64,000 nucleotides of DNA from Bacteroides propionicigenes (GCF_018390535.1 NZ_JAHBBW010000016.1:1-64000), one strand, 5' to 3'. Counted from the first letter of the stretch, positions 9,401 to 19,878 are shown. Numbers and translations are program-made. Notes: a model not told the origin generated them from the sequence alone.

Positions 9401-9635
9401 CTCCCGTAGCGCCGTTTACGGCTGTCTCAACAGGAAAAGTCACCAGTTGTTCCACTTCCTCGGCTGCCATACCGTTGGCTTCGGTCATGATAACTACGGT
9501 CGGCGCATTCAAGTCGGGGAACACATCCACTTCCGTATGCATTGCGGTATATGTACCGCCAATCAGCAGCAGTACCGATGCCACCAGCACCAGTATGCGG
9601 TTCTGAAGAGAGAAATGTATAATCTTGTTTAACAT
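6492..9635 (-). CDS. CusA/CzcA-type heavy-metal RND efflux permease
   Basis: This 1047-residue inner membrane pump belongs to the HME-RND family. It has one N-terminal membrane helix, a large periplasmic loop, a helix block at about 340-540, a second periplasmic loop and a last helix block at about 870-1035. The segment GSLVDDAIVDVENVYKRL in the first helix block is the family's acidic proton-relay motif. The second loop contains TGRAELDEHALGVN, closer to the CzcA type than to CusA. It would use proton flow to drive metal ions out through the adaptor and channel. It starts 11 bp after the adaptor gene. The family is certain; whether the ion is copper, zinc, cobalt or nickel is not. Confidence 0.95.
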   Translation of the reverse strand: MLNKIIHFSLQNRILVLVASVLLLIGGTYTAMHTEVDVFPDLNAPTVVIMTEANGMAAEEVEQLVTFPVETAVNGATGVRRVRSSSTNGFSVVWVEFDWETDVYLARQIVSEKLAVVSESLPSNVGKPTLGPQSSILGEMLIVGLTADSTSMLDLRTIADWTIRPRLLSTGGVAQVAVLGGDIKEYQIQLDPERMRHYSVTLTEVMNATREMNLNANGGVLYEYGNEYIVRGVISTDRVEQLAKAVVKLQDGSAGLSTAASPVLLEDIADVRIGAKLPKLGTASERGKPAVLLTVTKQPATSTLELTDKLETSLKDLQKNLPSDVKVSTDIFRQSRFIESSIGNVQKSLVEGGIFVVIVLFLFLANVRTTVISLVTLPLSLIASLLALHYMGFTINTMSLGGMAIAIGSLVDDAIVDVENVYKRLRENRMKPEAERLPILEVVFNASKEVRMPILNSTLIIVVSFVPLFFLSGMEGRMLVPLGIAFIVALAASTVVALTVTPVLCSYLLGKEKIKDEKRSTGDSPVARKMKEWYGTALTFVLGHKKSVLGGTIGLFAVALACFFTLGRSFLPPFNEGSFTINISSLPGISLEESDKIGHRAEELLLSIPEIQTVARKTGRAELDEHALGVNVSEIEAPFELKDRSRSELVADVREKLGTIVGANVEIGQPISHRIDAMLSGTKANIAIKLFGDDLNRMFSLGNEIKNTIQDIPGIADLNVEQQIERPQLIISPKREVLAKYGISLPEFSEFVNVCLAGESVSQVYEKGKSFDLTVRVKDDLRDEMEKIRNLMIDTGNGQKIPLNYVAEVRSAMGPNTISRENVKRKIVISANVADRDLRSVVNDIQERVDASVKLPEGYHIEYGGQFESEQAASRTLALTSFMSIVVIFLLLYHEFRGVKESAIILINLPLALIGGVFALLLTTGEVSIPAIIGFISLFGIATRNGMLLISHYNHLQQEEGCGVYDSVIRGSLDRLNPILMTALSSALALIPLALSGDLPGNEIQSPMAKVILGGLLTSTFLNGFIIPIVYLMMHGKKKEEPHTYNE

Positions 9636-9646
9636 GATGGTAAGGT

Positions 9647-10873
9647 TTAGTGTTCGTGGCTGTGTGCCGGAATTGCATTGGTGGCGCCTGCAAGTTTCAC
9701 TTGGTATGCGCCTTGGGTCACGACTTTGTCACCGGCCTTGACGCCGGAAAGGATTTGCACCCTTTCGCCGTTATCGGCTCCAAGAGTGACAAGTTGTTTC
9801 TTGTATCCTTCTTCATCCACTTGCAGGTACACGAAGAAACTGCCTTGTTCTTCGGTCAAAGCCGTATGGGGGAGTGAAATAACATTCTCCATAGGAGAGG
9901 AGAGCAGGAATATTTCGACAAATGCTCCCGGAATGATATCTCCTTTGTTATCAAACTCAAAAGTAACGGGCACATAGTAGCTGTTTTCGCCCGATGCTTT
10001 TCCATAAGAGAGCAGGCGTCCGTTCAACTCCTTTAATGTGTACACCTTATTATTATAAGGAGTGCAGAAGTTGGCGGAACCGATAGTGCGGAGATAGGGA
10101 TAATATTTCTCCGAAACATCGGCACGCAGGAATAACCTGCGGTTTTGAGTGATACTTACGAGCGGCTGACCTACTGTGACATAGTCGCCTTCCTTTACTA
10201 AGAGGCTCTTTACATATCCGTTGATAGGAGAGGGTACGGACTGTCCTTGGGAAGAATGATTCTTGGCAACGGCTTCATAGCTGATACGGGCATTCTCGTA
10301 TGCCTGTTGAGCCTGGGCAAAGTCTTTCTCCGAAACAATTTTATCGGGGAGAAGCTCTTTCATTCGTTCGTATTCCTTTTTGGCTGTTTCGTAGGCGATG
10401 CGTGCTCTTTGTACAGGGTCTCCGTCCGCCATATTCTTGGATGAAAGCACTACGAGAGGGGTACCCTTGCCGACGCTCATACCTTCTATTACCTTTCCAT
10501 GAAAGGAAACTACACCCGCCACAGTGGCTACGGCAACACTTTCGTCACCTTGCGCAGCCATAACCTGACCGCTGGTTTTTATAACTTGGTTGAAACTACC
10601 CGGTTCGATGACACTTGCCATAACTCCGGCGGCCTGTGCTTTGGCGGGCGGCAATATGATTTCGTCACTATGTGCCATAGCGGCTTCCTCACCATGATTG
10701 TGCCCGTCGTCATGCTTATGGTCGGGGGCTTCGCTTGCATGGTCATGACCTTCGTGGTCATGTCCCGCATGGGTATGTTCTTCTGTTTCGTGATTATGTC
10801 CTTCACCGGACTTGCTGTTACAGGAGCCTAACAGGAACAATCCTATAACTCCCATGAATATAACTTTCTTCAT
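9647..10873 (-). CDS. CusB/CzcB-type periplasmic adaptor lipoprotein with His-rich N-terminus
   Basis: This 408-residue membrane-fusion protein links the RND pump to the channel. It begins with a lipoprotein signal (LLGSC, Cys18). Residues about 26-68 are packed with His and acidic residues (HNHETEEHTH and similar), a likely metal-collecting segment. The rest shows the barrel-sandwich (lipoyl-like) halves around a helical hairpin at about 145-200, then beta-barrel and membrane-proximal domains. It is the first gene of the operon, with a -7 box 35 bp upstream. The His-rich tail favours zinc, nickel, cobalt or copper as substrate, which is inference. Confidence 0.94.
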   Translation of the reverse strand: MKKVIFMGVIGLFLLGSCNSKSGEGHNHETEEHTHAGHDHEGHDHASEAPDHKHDDGHNHGEEAAMAHSDEIILPPAKAQAAGVMASVIEPGSFNQVIKTSGQVMAAQGDESVAVATVAGVVSFHGKVIEGMSVGKGTPLVVLSSKNMADGDPVQRARIAYETAKKEYERMKELLPDKIVSEKDFAQAQQAYENARISYEAVAKNHSSQGQSVPSPINGYVKSLLVKEGDYVTVGQPLVSITQNRRLFLRADVSEKYYPYLRTIGSANFCTPYNNKVYTLKELNGRLLSYGKASGENSYYVPVTFEFDNKGDIIPGAFVEIFLLSSPMENVISLPHTALTEEQGSFFVYLQVDEEGYKKQLVTLGADNGERVQILSGVKAGDKVVTQGAYQVKLAGATNAIPAHSHEH

Positions 10874-10907
10874 GATAATTGTTTTTGTTCTTACTTGTTT
10901 TGAAATA

Positions 10908-10915
10908 CAAAATTA
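10908..10915 (-). promoter_or_regulatory. -7 box for the metal efflux operon
   Basis: TAATTTTG on the minus strand, 35 bp before the adaptor start, matches the TAnnTTTG consensus. No -33 element or repressor site was clear. Confidence 0.45.
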
Positions 10916-10985
10916 GTGAATGGATTGTGCAACCAAGTTGCATCATTCCTGTGCCGACAGAGAATCTGTTTCCGGCAACTATCGG

Positions 10986-11393
10986 TTAGGCAAGAACAAA
11001 AGGAGGTGCGCGAAGCCCTGTGGCACGTGTAATGAACGTGCCGTGAAGAGATTCCAAATAGATAAACTCTTGCCCTATACCTGTTTCTTCGGGTAAGGTC
11101 AGGAGTTTGAGAATCGGTTCGGAAAATAAAGTATTTACCCATACGAAGCCGGGCTGTAAGTCGCTGTTGTCCGGATTGGGTGTTTTTTGATAAAAATGGG
11201 TGGTCATGCAGCCTGTGTCACAGCAACAATGTTCGTTGCAAGAGCTTTGATGGTGGCAGCATCCCTCGGACGGCAGATCGTTTTTCATACAAATTACACC
11301 GTCTTCATGGTGGTGATGGGGAATAACAGGCACTACCAGCATAATCATGCTGATGAAGAACAGGAAATATGCAATGTACCTTTTCGTTTTCAT
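10986..11393 (-). CDS. Cys/His-rich small protein next to the metal efflux operon
   Basis: The 135-residue product has an N-terminal hydrophobic helix (about 6-24) that serves as a signal or anchor. It is followed by HHHHED at about 26 and a dense cluster of Cys and His, including CCHH at 45-48 and HCCC at 55-58. The remaining 70 residues are unremarkable. The composition suggests periplasmic binding of a soft metal such as copper or zinc. The gene lies between the RclA-like reductase and the efflux operon, all in one direction. I start it at 11393 because a -7 box at 11415-11422 covers the longer alternative start at 11417. Similar proteins appear in Bacteroides with no assigned function. 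Confidence 0.75.
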   Translation of the reverse strand: MKTKRYIAYFLFFISMIMLVVPVIPHHHHEDGVICMKNDLPSEGCCHHQSSCNEHCCCDTGCMTTHFYQKTPNPDNSDLQPGFVWVNTLFSEPILKLLTLPEETGIGQEFIYLESLHGTFITRATGLRAPPFVLA

Positions 11394-11414
11394 CCCTCTT
11401 TCTTTGATTGGTCG

Positions 11415-11422
11415 CAAAGATA
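11415..11422 (-). promoter_or_regulatory. -7 box for the Cys/His-rich protein gene
   Basis: TATCTTTG on the minus strand is a full match to TAnnTTTG. It places the transcript start near 11408 and excludes the upstream start at 11417. Confidence 0.55.
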
Positions 11423-11455
11423 GAAGTTAATCATTTAACTGCCAAACCCAAGATG

Positions 11456-12835
11456 CTAAAAAGCCTTGAATAAATCATTTAATCCTTCGCTCATACTGGG
11501 ATGTGTAAAGATGAAATCTCGCAGGACACTGTAGTGCAAATCATTCTTCATGGTCAGTGAGACCAAATTAATGACTTCGGGTGCGTCGATGCAAAACAAG
11601 GTACAGCCTATTATGCGTCCCGTATGTGCATTGACAATGGCTTTCATCATACCGTCTATCTGCTGCAGGGTACGGGCACGTGGTATGGCGGCGGCCGGTA
11701 GCCGGGATACTTGGAGTGAATAACCCTGCTTTACGGCTTCTTCTTCGGTCATGCCGATATGTGCCAACGGAGGGTCTGTGAAAATGACATAAGGAACAGG
11801 AAGCCTGTCATTGACTTTTCGTTTTTTATTACCAAACAGCTGGCTGGTGATGATGCGGAAATCATCAATAGATAAATAGTCGTACAGCGCACCGCCTTTT
11901 ACATCTCCTATGGCCCATATATGTGGAGAAGTAGTTTGAAGATGTCCGTTGACGATGATAGCTCCCTGAGCATCAGTCTGTATGCCGGCTGCATGGAGGT
12001 TGAGGTCATCGGTCATCGGCCTGCGTCCGGTGGCAAGCAGCAGGGCGTCTCCTTTCAAAAAATAAGGGGTGTTGTCGGAACTGTCCGTATAGGTCAGTGT
12101 CACACCATTGACTGTGTCATATACCGACAGGGCATAGGTATTTAAACGTATCTCAATTCCTTTTCTTTTCAGAGACTCCAGCATGGATTCCGCAATGTCA
12201 CGGTCTGATTTGGGCATAAAGCGGTTGCCGGATTCCAGTAAAGTAACCTTGCTTCCGAAACCGGCATACATGGTGGCAAGTTCCATTCCGATAGTTCCGG
12301 CGCCCAGAACGAGCAGGCGGGCGGGAAGTTTGCTCTGCTGGAGCAGGGTTTCACTGGTGAATACATGCTTGCTTCCTTTAAGCCCTTCCACTTCGGGCAG
12401 GATAGGGGTGGAGCCTGTATTGATAAAAACTTCTTTCCCTTTGAGGAGGACTTCCTTTTTATCATGGGAAACGACTTTTACAGTATCGCCGGATACAAAA
12501 GATGCCGTACCGTCATACAATGTAATATTGGAATGGGCTTTTATATGTTCATAATTCTTATCTCGCAGGAATGATACGAGCTTGTTTTTCCGTCCGATGG
12601 CGAGTGCATAATATTTGGCTTGATTGCTGTAGTCGTCCCGGTAGAGCCGTTCGGCTTGTTCCGATTCATGAATCAGCGCTTTAGTGGGAATACACCCGGT
12701 ATTTACACAGGTTCCCCCGTACATATGCGGGGAACGTTCAATGATTGCCACTTTCCAGTTACGGTTGGCAAGTTCGGCTGCCAGCAGTTTCCCGCCTTTG
12801 CCGAACCCTATAATGATAGCGTCATATTGTTTCAT
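11456..12835 (-). CDS. rclA: RclA-like pyridine nucleotide-disulfide oxidoreductase
   Basis: This 459-residue flavoenzyme has the FAD-binding IIGFGKGGKLLA at the N-terminus, a redox-active pair in GGTCVNTGCIPTK (Cys43, Cys48), a second nucleotide site LGAGTIGMELA near residue 175 and a dimerisation domain ending in FTHPSMSEGLNDLF. The opening and the closing motif match E. coli RclA, the reactive-chlorine resistance enzyme that reduces Cu(II), better than mercuric reductase or lipoamide dehydrogenase. The C-terminal Cys pair of MerA is absent. It sits upstream of metal-handling genes, which agrees with a copper/oxidant role. The symbol is by similarity; the physiological substrate is inferred. 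Confidence 0.85.
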   Translation of the reverse strand: MKQYDAIIIGFGKGGKLLAAELANRNWKVAIIERSPHMYGGTCVNTGCIPTKALIHESEQAERLYRDDYSNQAKYYALAIGRKNKLVSFLRDKNYEHIKAHSNITLYDGTASFVSGDTVKVVSHDKKEVLLKGKEVFINTGSTPILPEVEGLKGSKHVFTSETLLQQSKLPARLLVLGAGTIGMELATMYAGFGSKVTLLESGNRFMPKSDRDIAESMLESLKRKGIEIRLNTYALSVYDTVNGVTLTYTDSSDNTPYFLKGDALLLATGRRPMTDDLNLHAAGIQTDAQGAIIVNGHLQTTSPHIWAIGDVKGGALYDYLSIDDFRIITSQLFGNKKRKVNDRLPVPYVIFTDPPLAHIGMTEEEAVKQGYSLQVSRLPAAAIPRARTLQQIDGMMKAIVNAHTGRIIGCTLFCIDAPEVINLVSLTMKNDLHYSVLRDFIFTHPSMSEGLNDLFKAF

Positions 12836-12914
12836 TTTAATTCGTAATTAAGAATTTATGGAAATGAAACAATAATAACAAATTATTTGTTGCGGGAAGT
12901 TAGTTAATGAAAGT

Positions 12915-14549
<1,635 letters not shown>

Positions 14550-14573
14550 TATGTCATTTTTAAAAATAAGGCG

Positions 14574-14610
14574 CAAAGATAATGCAAATATATTATTTTT
14601 CTTATCTTTG
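14574..14610. promoter_or_regulatory. Divergent promoters for the ABC-F and response regulator genes
   Basis: TATCTTTG occurs on the minus strand at 14574-14581 (ABC-F) and on the plus strand at 14603-14610 (response regulator). Both are full matches to TAnnTTTG. The 85-bp gap between the start codons holds nothing else obvious. Confidence 0.55.
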
Positions 14611-14635
14611 CCCGGTATAAACAATGGTATAAGTC

Positions 14636-15037
14636 ATGGAAACCGAAAATCAATCAGCTGATTACCGTCCGCTCATTCTTGTGGCGGAAGATGATGATAG
14701 TAACTTTAAGTTGATAAAAGCTATTATTGGGAAAAAATGTGAGATAATGTGGGCAAAGAACGGGGAAGAAATCGTCTCTTTGTTTCGCGAGAATCGTGAC
14801 AAAACGGCTGCAATACTGATGGACATCAAGATGCCTGTAATGAATGGATTGGATGCCACGCGAATTATTCGTGAGGAAGGCGGGACATTGCCTATTATCA
14901 TGCAGACGGCTTATGCGTTCTCTACCGACCGTGAAAATGCCATGAGAAGCGGCGCTTCGGAAGTATTGGTGAAGCCGATAACACTGAGTGCGTTACGTAA
15001 TTGCCTGAGCAGTTATCTGCCTGAATTGAAGTGGTAG
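14636..15037 (+). CDS. Stand-alone response regulator receiver domain
   Basis: The 133-residue protein is a single CheY-like receiver. It shows the acidic cluster EDDD at 18-21, the phosphate-accepting Asp63 in LMDIKMPVMNG, the Thr/Ala switch region MQTAYAF and the conserved Lys in LVKPITLS near 118. There is no DNA-binding or enzymatic output domain. It presumably relays phosphate from a hybrid histidine kinase encoded elsewhere, since no kinase is in the window. Single-domain receivers with this DIKMPVMNGLDATR type are common near hybrid kinases. A strong hairpin follows the gene, so it is probably transcribed alone. Family is certain; partner is unknown. Confidence 0.92.
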   Translation: METENQSADYRPLILVAEDDDSNFKLIKAIIGKKCEIMWAKNGEEIVSLFRENRDKTAAILMDIKMPVMNGLDATRIIREEGGTLPIIMQTAYAFSTDRENAMRSGASEVLVKPITLSALRNCLSSYLPELKW

Positions 15038-15090
15038 GAGCCCCGGTCGGGAATAAATAGAATTTTCTTTATTAAATTATCAAGCGCATA

Positions 15091-15133
15091 CGGCGCGGAT
15101 AGCAGGAGTGGAAATCTCCGGTTATCCGCGCCG
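15091..15133 (+). terminator. GC-rich hairpin terminator
   Basis: CGGCGCGGATA at 15091-15101 pairs with TATCCGCGCCG at 15123-15133, with further AGGAG/CTCC pairing inside, and TTTACTTTTTG follows. It ends the response regulator transcript and separates it from the SusC gene. Confidence 0.75.
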
Positions 15134-15215
15134 TTTACTTTTTGAAAAAAGAAGAGGTACATCTGAACAAAATATATTTTCTTCTGTTAATGAAGTCTAA
15201 CCAAATTTTAACAGA

Positions 15216-18200
15216 ATGAATAGTAAACTGCGCTTTTTCTTAACATCACTGTTTATACTCTTCGTGGTGGAGTTGTATGCAGCCACAAGTGGTGATATTC
15301 GTGTGTCGGGCGTTGTGATGTCGGAAGGGGAACCTTTGCCGGGAGCATCGGTATTGGTGAAAGGAACCCACAACGGAACAGTGACCGATGTTGACGGAAA
15401 ATATACCCTTACCGTACCGACAGACGGTACGCTGGTCTTTAGTTTTATCGGACTGAAGGCTATTGAACAAAAAGTAAATGGACGTTCTGTCATTAATGCG
15501 GAATTGATTCCGGACAGTGAACAACTGGATGAAGTAATGGTGGTGGCTTATGCTACTGTCAAGAAATATAGTTTTACAGGAGCGGCTTCTACGGTGAAAG
15601 GAAGTGAGATTGCCAAGATGCAGGTATCCAATGTGTCGCGTGCACTTGAGGGTACGGTTTCCGGACTTCAGGCAAGTGCGCCCAGCGGTCAGCCGGGTAC
15701 GGATGCGGAGATACGTATTCGTGGCATCGGTTCTATCAATGCCTCAAGCGCTCCGCTGTATGTGGTGGACGGCGTACCGTTCGACGGTAGCATCAACTCC
15801 ATTAATCCGGAGGACATCGCTTCATTGACAGTATTGAAAGATGCCGCTTCGGCGGCTCTCTACGGTTCGCGTGGAGCTAATGGTGTCATTATAATAACTA
15901 CCAAACAGGGACAAACCGACTCTAAAACCACGGTTAGCATCAATGCCAGTTTCGGCGGTTCCAATAGGGCTATCCGAGATTACGACCGTATCGGTACTGA
16001 CCGGTATTTTGAACTTTATTGGGAAGCGTTGCGTAACCAATATGCTTTGAATACAGATAAATATACTCCGCAGACTGCAGCTGCCCAAGCCTCAAAAGAC
16101 TTGGTCGGCAAGTTAATGGGGGGTGGTCCCAATCCTTATGGTCCCAATTATCCGCAACCGGTAGGTGCGGACGGCAAGCTGGTTGCCGGTGCTACTCCGC
16201 TTTGGAATGTAGACTGGCAGAAAGAAATGGAACAGCAGGCGCTGCGTACGGAAATCGGATTGAATGTTTCCGGCGGCGGAAAAACCAACCAGTACTATTT
16301 CTCGGCCGGTTATCTGAATGACAAGGGTATTGCTCTTGAATCCGGCTACCAACGTTTCAATCTGCGTTCTAATATTTCGAGTGAGATAACCCACTGGTTG
16401 CGTGGCGGTGTGAATATGAGTTATGCCCACTCCATACAGAATTATCCGGTTTCGTCCGATGCCAAGACCAGTAATGTTATTAACGCCGGGCGTTTAATGG
16501 CTGATTTTTATCCCATGTACGAAATGAACACCGACGGTACTTATAAACTCGATTCAGAGGGCAAACGGATTTATGACTTCGGATCTTACCGTCCCTCAGG
16601 CTCTATGGCTAACTGGAACTTACCCGCCACTTTGCCCAACGACAAGTCAGAACGTATGCGGGATGAGTTCTCAGGACGCACTTTCCTTGAAGTTACTTTT
16701 ATGGAGGGGTTGAAGTTCAAGACCAGTTTCAACTTTGATCTGATAGATTACAATACGCTGGATTATACCAATCCTAAGATAGGTCCCGCCGTTAATACAG
16801 GTGGAGGAGCAAGTCGTGAATATACCCGTACTTTCTCATGGACATGGAATAATATTGTGACTTACGATAAGACCTTCGGTGAACATCATTTCAATATCCT
16901 TGCCGGACAAGAGGCTTACTCTTACCGTTATGATGTGTTGCAGGCCGCACGCAGCAATATGGCTGTACCGGATATGCCGGAACTGGCTGTCGGTTCACTG
17001 GTAACTGCGGGCACAGGTTATCGTATTGATTACTCGCTACTGGGTTATCTTGTCAATGCCCAGTATGACTACCAAAGCAAGTATTTTTTCTCCGCATCCT
17101 ATCGTCGCGACGGTTCTTCCCGTTTTGCACCGGGTACGCGTTGGGGTAATTTTTGGTCGTTGGGGGCTTCGTGGCGTATAGACCGTGAAGATTTCATGCA
17201 GAATACTGCCGACTGGCTTTCCGCCTTGACTTTGAAAGCCAGCTATGGAGCGCAAGGCAATGATAATCTGGGTACTTATTATGCCAGCAGCGGACTTTAT
17301 TCCATTGTTTCGCAAGCTGGTGAGAATGCTTTGGTGTCCGACCGCCTTGCAACGCCCGATTTGAAATGGGAGACTAATCTGAATCTCAATGTCGGTATCG
17401 ACTTCTCATTGTTCGACAACCGTTTCTCCGGTTCGTTCGATTTCTTCCAGCGTCGTTCCAAGGATTTGTTGTACTCCCGTCCTTTGGCAACCTCTTTGGG
17501 TTATACTTCAATGGATGAAAATATCGGTGCATTGAAGAATACGGGTTTTGAGATAGACCTTAAAGGAACGCTGATACATACCCGCGATTTTATGTGGCGT
17601 ATGGGCGCCAACCTCACACATTATAAGAATGTGGTGACTGACCTTCCGCTGAAAGATATGCCCATTACAGGGGTTACCCGTCTGAAAGAGGGGCGTTCGG
17701 TCTATGATTTCTATCTGCGCGAATGGGCGGGGGTAAACCCTGATAACGGCGATCCGCTGTGGTATAAAAATGTGAAGGATGCGGAAGGTAATATTACCGG
17801 GCGCACTACCACCAATGATTATGCACAGGCAGATTATTATTATGTAGACAAGTCCTCGCTTCCCAAGGTTTACGGTGGTTTCAATACAGCGTTCTCTTAC
17901 AAAGGATTTGAATTGTCGGCAATCTTTGCATACAGTATAGGCGGCTATATTGTGGACCGTGACGTTACGATGTTGTGGAGTAATGGAAGCAATCCCGGAC
18001 GTGCTTGGTCTACCGAAATGCTGAAACGCTGGACACCTGAGAACCGTTATACGGACGTGCCGGCTTTGAAAACGGTATCCAATAGCTGGAACTCAAATTC
18101 TACCCGTAACCTGTTCAATAATTCGTATTTGCGAATGAAGAATATCACGCTGTCCTATAACTTCCCGCAGCCGTTGATAAAGAAAATCAGCCTGAACAGT

Positions 18201-18344
18201 CTGCAACTCTTTGTACAAGCGGATAATCTTCTGACTTTCTCCAAGAATCAGGGAATGGATCCGGAACAGGGCATCACAGGGTTGACTTATTACCGGTATC
18301 CTGCCATGCGTTCCATTTCGGGAGGACTTAATGTTTCATTCTAA
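15216..18344 (+). CDS. SusC/RagA-family TonB-dependent outer membrane transporter
   Basis: This 1042-residue protein has a signal peptide (about 1-22), a carboxypeptidase-D-like regulatory domain at about 28-105 (GEPLPGASVLVKGT, TDVDGKYTL), a TonB-box-like stretch, a plug domain at about 115-230 (IRGIGSINASSAPLYVVDGVPF) and a 22-strand barrel to the C-terminal Phe. It forms the outer membrane channel through which a bound nutrient is drawn by TonB. There is no N-terminal STN signalling domain, so it should not directly control a sigma/anti-sigma pair. The SusD gene follows after 12 bp. No glycosidase, lyase or peptidase gene is next to the pair, so the substrate cannot be inferred. Confidence 0.96.
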   Translation: MNSKLRFFLTSLFILFVVELYAATSGDIRVSGVVMSEGEPLPGASVLVKGTHNGTVTDVDGKYTLTVPTDGTLVFSFIGLKAIEQKVNGRSVINAELIPDSEQLDEVMVVAYATVKKYSFTGAASTVKGSEIAKMQVSNVSRALEGTVSGLQASAPSGQPGTDAEIRIRGIGSINASSAPLYVVDGVPFDGSINSINPEDIASLTVLKDAASAALYGSRGANGVIIITTKQGQTDSKTTVSINASFGGSNRAIRDYDRIGTDRYFELYWEALRNQYALNTDKYTPQTAAAQASKDLVGKLMGGGPNPYGPNYPQPVGADGKLVAGATPLWNVDWQKEMEQQALRTEIGLNVSGGGKTNQYYFSAGYLNDKGIALESGYQRFNLRSNISSEITHWLRGGVNMSYAHSIQNYPVSSDAKTSNVINAGRLMADFYPMYEMNTDGTYKLDSEGKRIYDFGSYRPSGSMANWNLPATLPNDKSERMRDEFSGRTFLEVTFMEGLKFKTSFNFDLIDYNTLDYTNPKIGPAVNTGGGASREYTRTFSWTWNNIVTYDKTFGEHHFNILAGQEAYSYRYDVLQAARSNMAVPDMPELAVGSLVTAGTGYRIDYSLLGYLVNAQYDYQSKYFFSASYRRDGSSRFAPGTRWGNFWSLGASWRIDREDFMQNTADWLSALTLKASYGAQGNDNLGTYYASSGLYSIVSQAGENALVSDRLATPDLKWETNLNLNVGIDFSLFDNRFSGSFDFFQRRSKDLLYSRPLATSLGYTSMDENIGALKNTGFEIDLKGTLIHTRDFMWRMGANLTHYKNVVTDLPLKDMPITGVTRLKEGRSVYDFYLREWAGVNPDNGDPLWYKNVKDAEGNITGRTTTNDYAQADYYYVDKSSLPKVYGGFNTAFSYKGFELSAIFAYSIGGYIVDRDVTMLWSNGSNPGRAWSTEMLKRWTPENRYTDVPALKTVSNSWNSNSTRNLFNNSYLRMKNITLSYNFPQPLIKKISLNSLQLFVQADNLLTFSKNQGMDPEQGITGLTYYRYPAMRSISGGLNVSF

Positions 18345-18356
18345 ATCACTATTTAC

Positions 18357-19847
18357 ATGAATACTTCAATTAAAAATATAGCAATCTTCACGCTGGGATT
18401 ATTATCTGTCCTGTCTTCGTGCAGTGGAGATTTTCTCGACAACAAACCTACGGATTCAGTAGATGCGGGCATTGTTCCTGTACCTTCCAATGCGGGGCGT
18501 ATATTCAACGGTGCATGGTACAACTTGTTTGAGTACGGCAGCACGTATGCCAATATAGGTTATCGTGCCTTGATGTTACAGGACGATATGATGGCGGATG
18601 ATGTAGTATCACGTCCTATGTATGGCTTCAACTCTTCCTATCAGTTTAACGATGTGGTGATGCCTGCCAATAACCGCACTGCATTTGCCTGGTATCTGAT
18701 GTATAAGACTATTGACAACTGTAATACGGCTATTTCCATTACTGCTACCGGTGATGACAATACAGCCGATTTTCGTTATTCTCAGGGACAGGCCTATGCT
18801 TTGCGGGCTTTCTGCTATCTGCATCTGGCGCAGCATTACCAGTTTACTTATTTGAAAAATCCTGCCGCACCGGCTGTTCCGCTTTATACAGAACCTACCG
18901 CTTCTACGACAGAGCCTAAAGGCAAGGCCACTTTGGAAGAGATATATACGCAGATATTCAAAGATTTGAATAAAGCTAAAGAACTTCTTGAAGGCTATGT
19001 CCGTCCGGATGATAATTCTAAATTCAAACCGAATTCAAGTGTTGTCAACGGATTGTTGGCACGTGCGTATTTGCTCACCGGACAGTGGAGTGAGGCGGCG
19101 GAAGCTGCGCTCGAAGCGGCTAAGGGATATAGTTTGATGACGGATGCTAAAACCTATATGGGCTTTAACGATATATCCAATACCGAGTGGATGTGGGGGC
19201 ATCCTCAATCTGTAAGCCAGTCCGATGCCAGCTATAATTTTTATTATATTGATGTGGTGACTCCCGATGCGTATAACAGTTTTATGGCAGACCCGCATTT
19301 TAAGGATACCTTTGAATCGGGTGATATCCGTCTGGATTTGTTTCAGTGGATGCGTGAGGGATATTTGGGTTATCGCAAGTTCCGTATCCGTGCCGACCAG
19401 ACCGGGGATATTGTCGTGATGCGTTCCGCTGAGATGTATTTGATAGCGGCAGAGGCATTGGCGCGCGATGGGCAGCCGGGAGAAGCCGTGAAACCGTTGA
19501 ACACGTTGCGCAATGCCCGTGGGCTTGCCGACTATGATCTGACCGGCAAGACGCAAAACCGGCTTGTAGATGATATTTTGCTGGAACGTCGCCGAGAACT
19601 GTGGGGGGAGGGATTTGGCATTACCGATATTCTTCGCACGCAACGTTCCGTAGAGCGCGTGCCGTTGACCAAAGAGGAAGCGGAGAAGAAATATGATTGC
19701 TGGCAGCAAGGTGATACTTATAAAGAGTATAATCCCGAAGGCCATTGGTTTACTTCTTTTCCCGACGGAACGAAGTTTGTGCCGAACAGTGTGTATTATC
19801 TATATGCCATTCCTGAAAAGGAGACAAATGCGAATCCTAATTTATAA
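18357..19847 (+). CDS. SusD/RagB-family nutrient-binding lipoprotein
   Basis: This 496-residue surface lipoprotein forms the lid of the SusC channel and binds the substrate. It has a lipobox (VLSSC, Cys22), the SusD N-terminal region with TPR-like helices (GQAYALRAFCYLHLAQHYQ at about 147-165) and the C-terminal SusD/RagB region with RSAEMYLIAAEALAR and LLERRRELWGEGFGITDILR. The length is usual for the family. It is cotranscribed with SusC and ends 31 bp before a convergent gene. No substrate-specific neighbours are present. Confidence 0.96.
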   Translation: MNTSIKNIAIFTLGLLSVLSSCSGDFLDNKPTDSVDAGIVPVPSNAGRIFNGAWYNLFEYGSTYANIGYRALMLQDDMMADDVVSRPMYGFNSSYQFNDVVMPANNRTAFAWYLMYKTIDNCNTAISITATGDDNTADFRYSQGQAYALRAFCYLHLAQHYQFTYLKNPAAPAVPLYTEPTASTTEPKGKATLEEIYTQIFKDLNKAKELLEGYVRPDDNSKFKPNSSVVNGLLARAYLLTGQWSEAAEAALEAAKGYSLMTDAKTYMGFNDISNTEWMWGHPQSVSQSDASYNFYYIDVVTPDAYNSFMADPHFKDTFESGDIRLDLFQWMREGYLGYRKFRIRADQTGDIVVMRSAEMYLIAAEALARDGQPGEAVKPLNTLRNARGLADYDLTGKTQNRLVDDILLERRRELWGEGFGITDILRTQRSVERVPLTKEEAEKKYDCWQQGDTYKEYNPEGHWFTSFPDGTKFVPNSVYYLYAIPEKETNANPNL

Positions 19848-19878
19848 AAGAGGGTGTCAGAATGTAGTTGATGATTTT

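Noticed and set aside
11456..12835. Mercuric reductase MerA
   Set aside because: There is no N-terminal metal-binding domain and no C-terminal Cys pair. The start and end motifs fit RclA better, and no mer genes are nearby.
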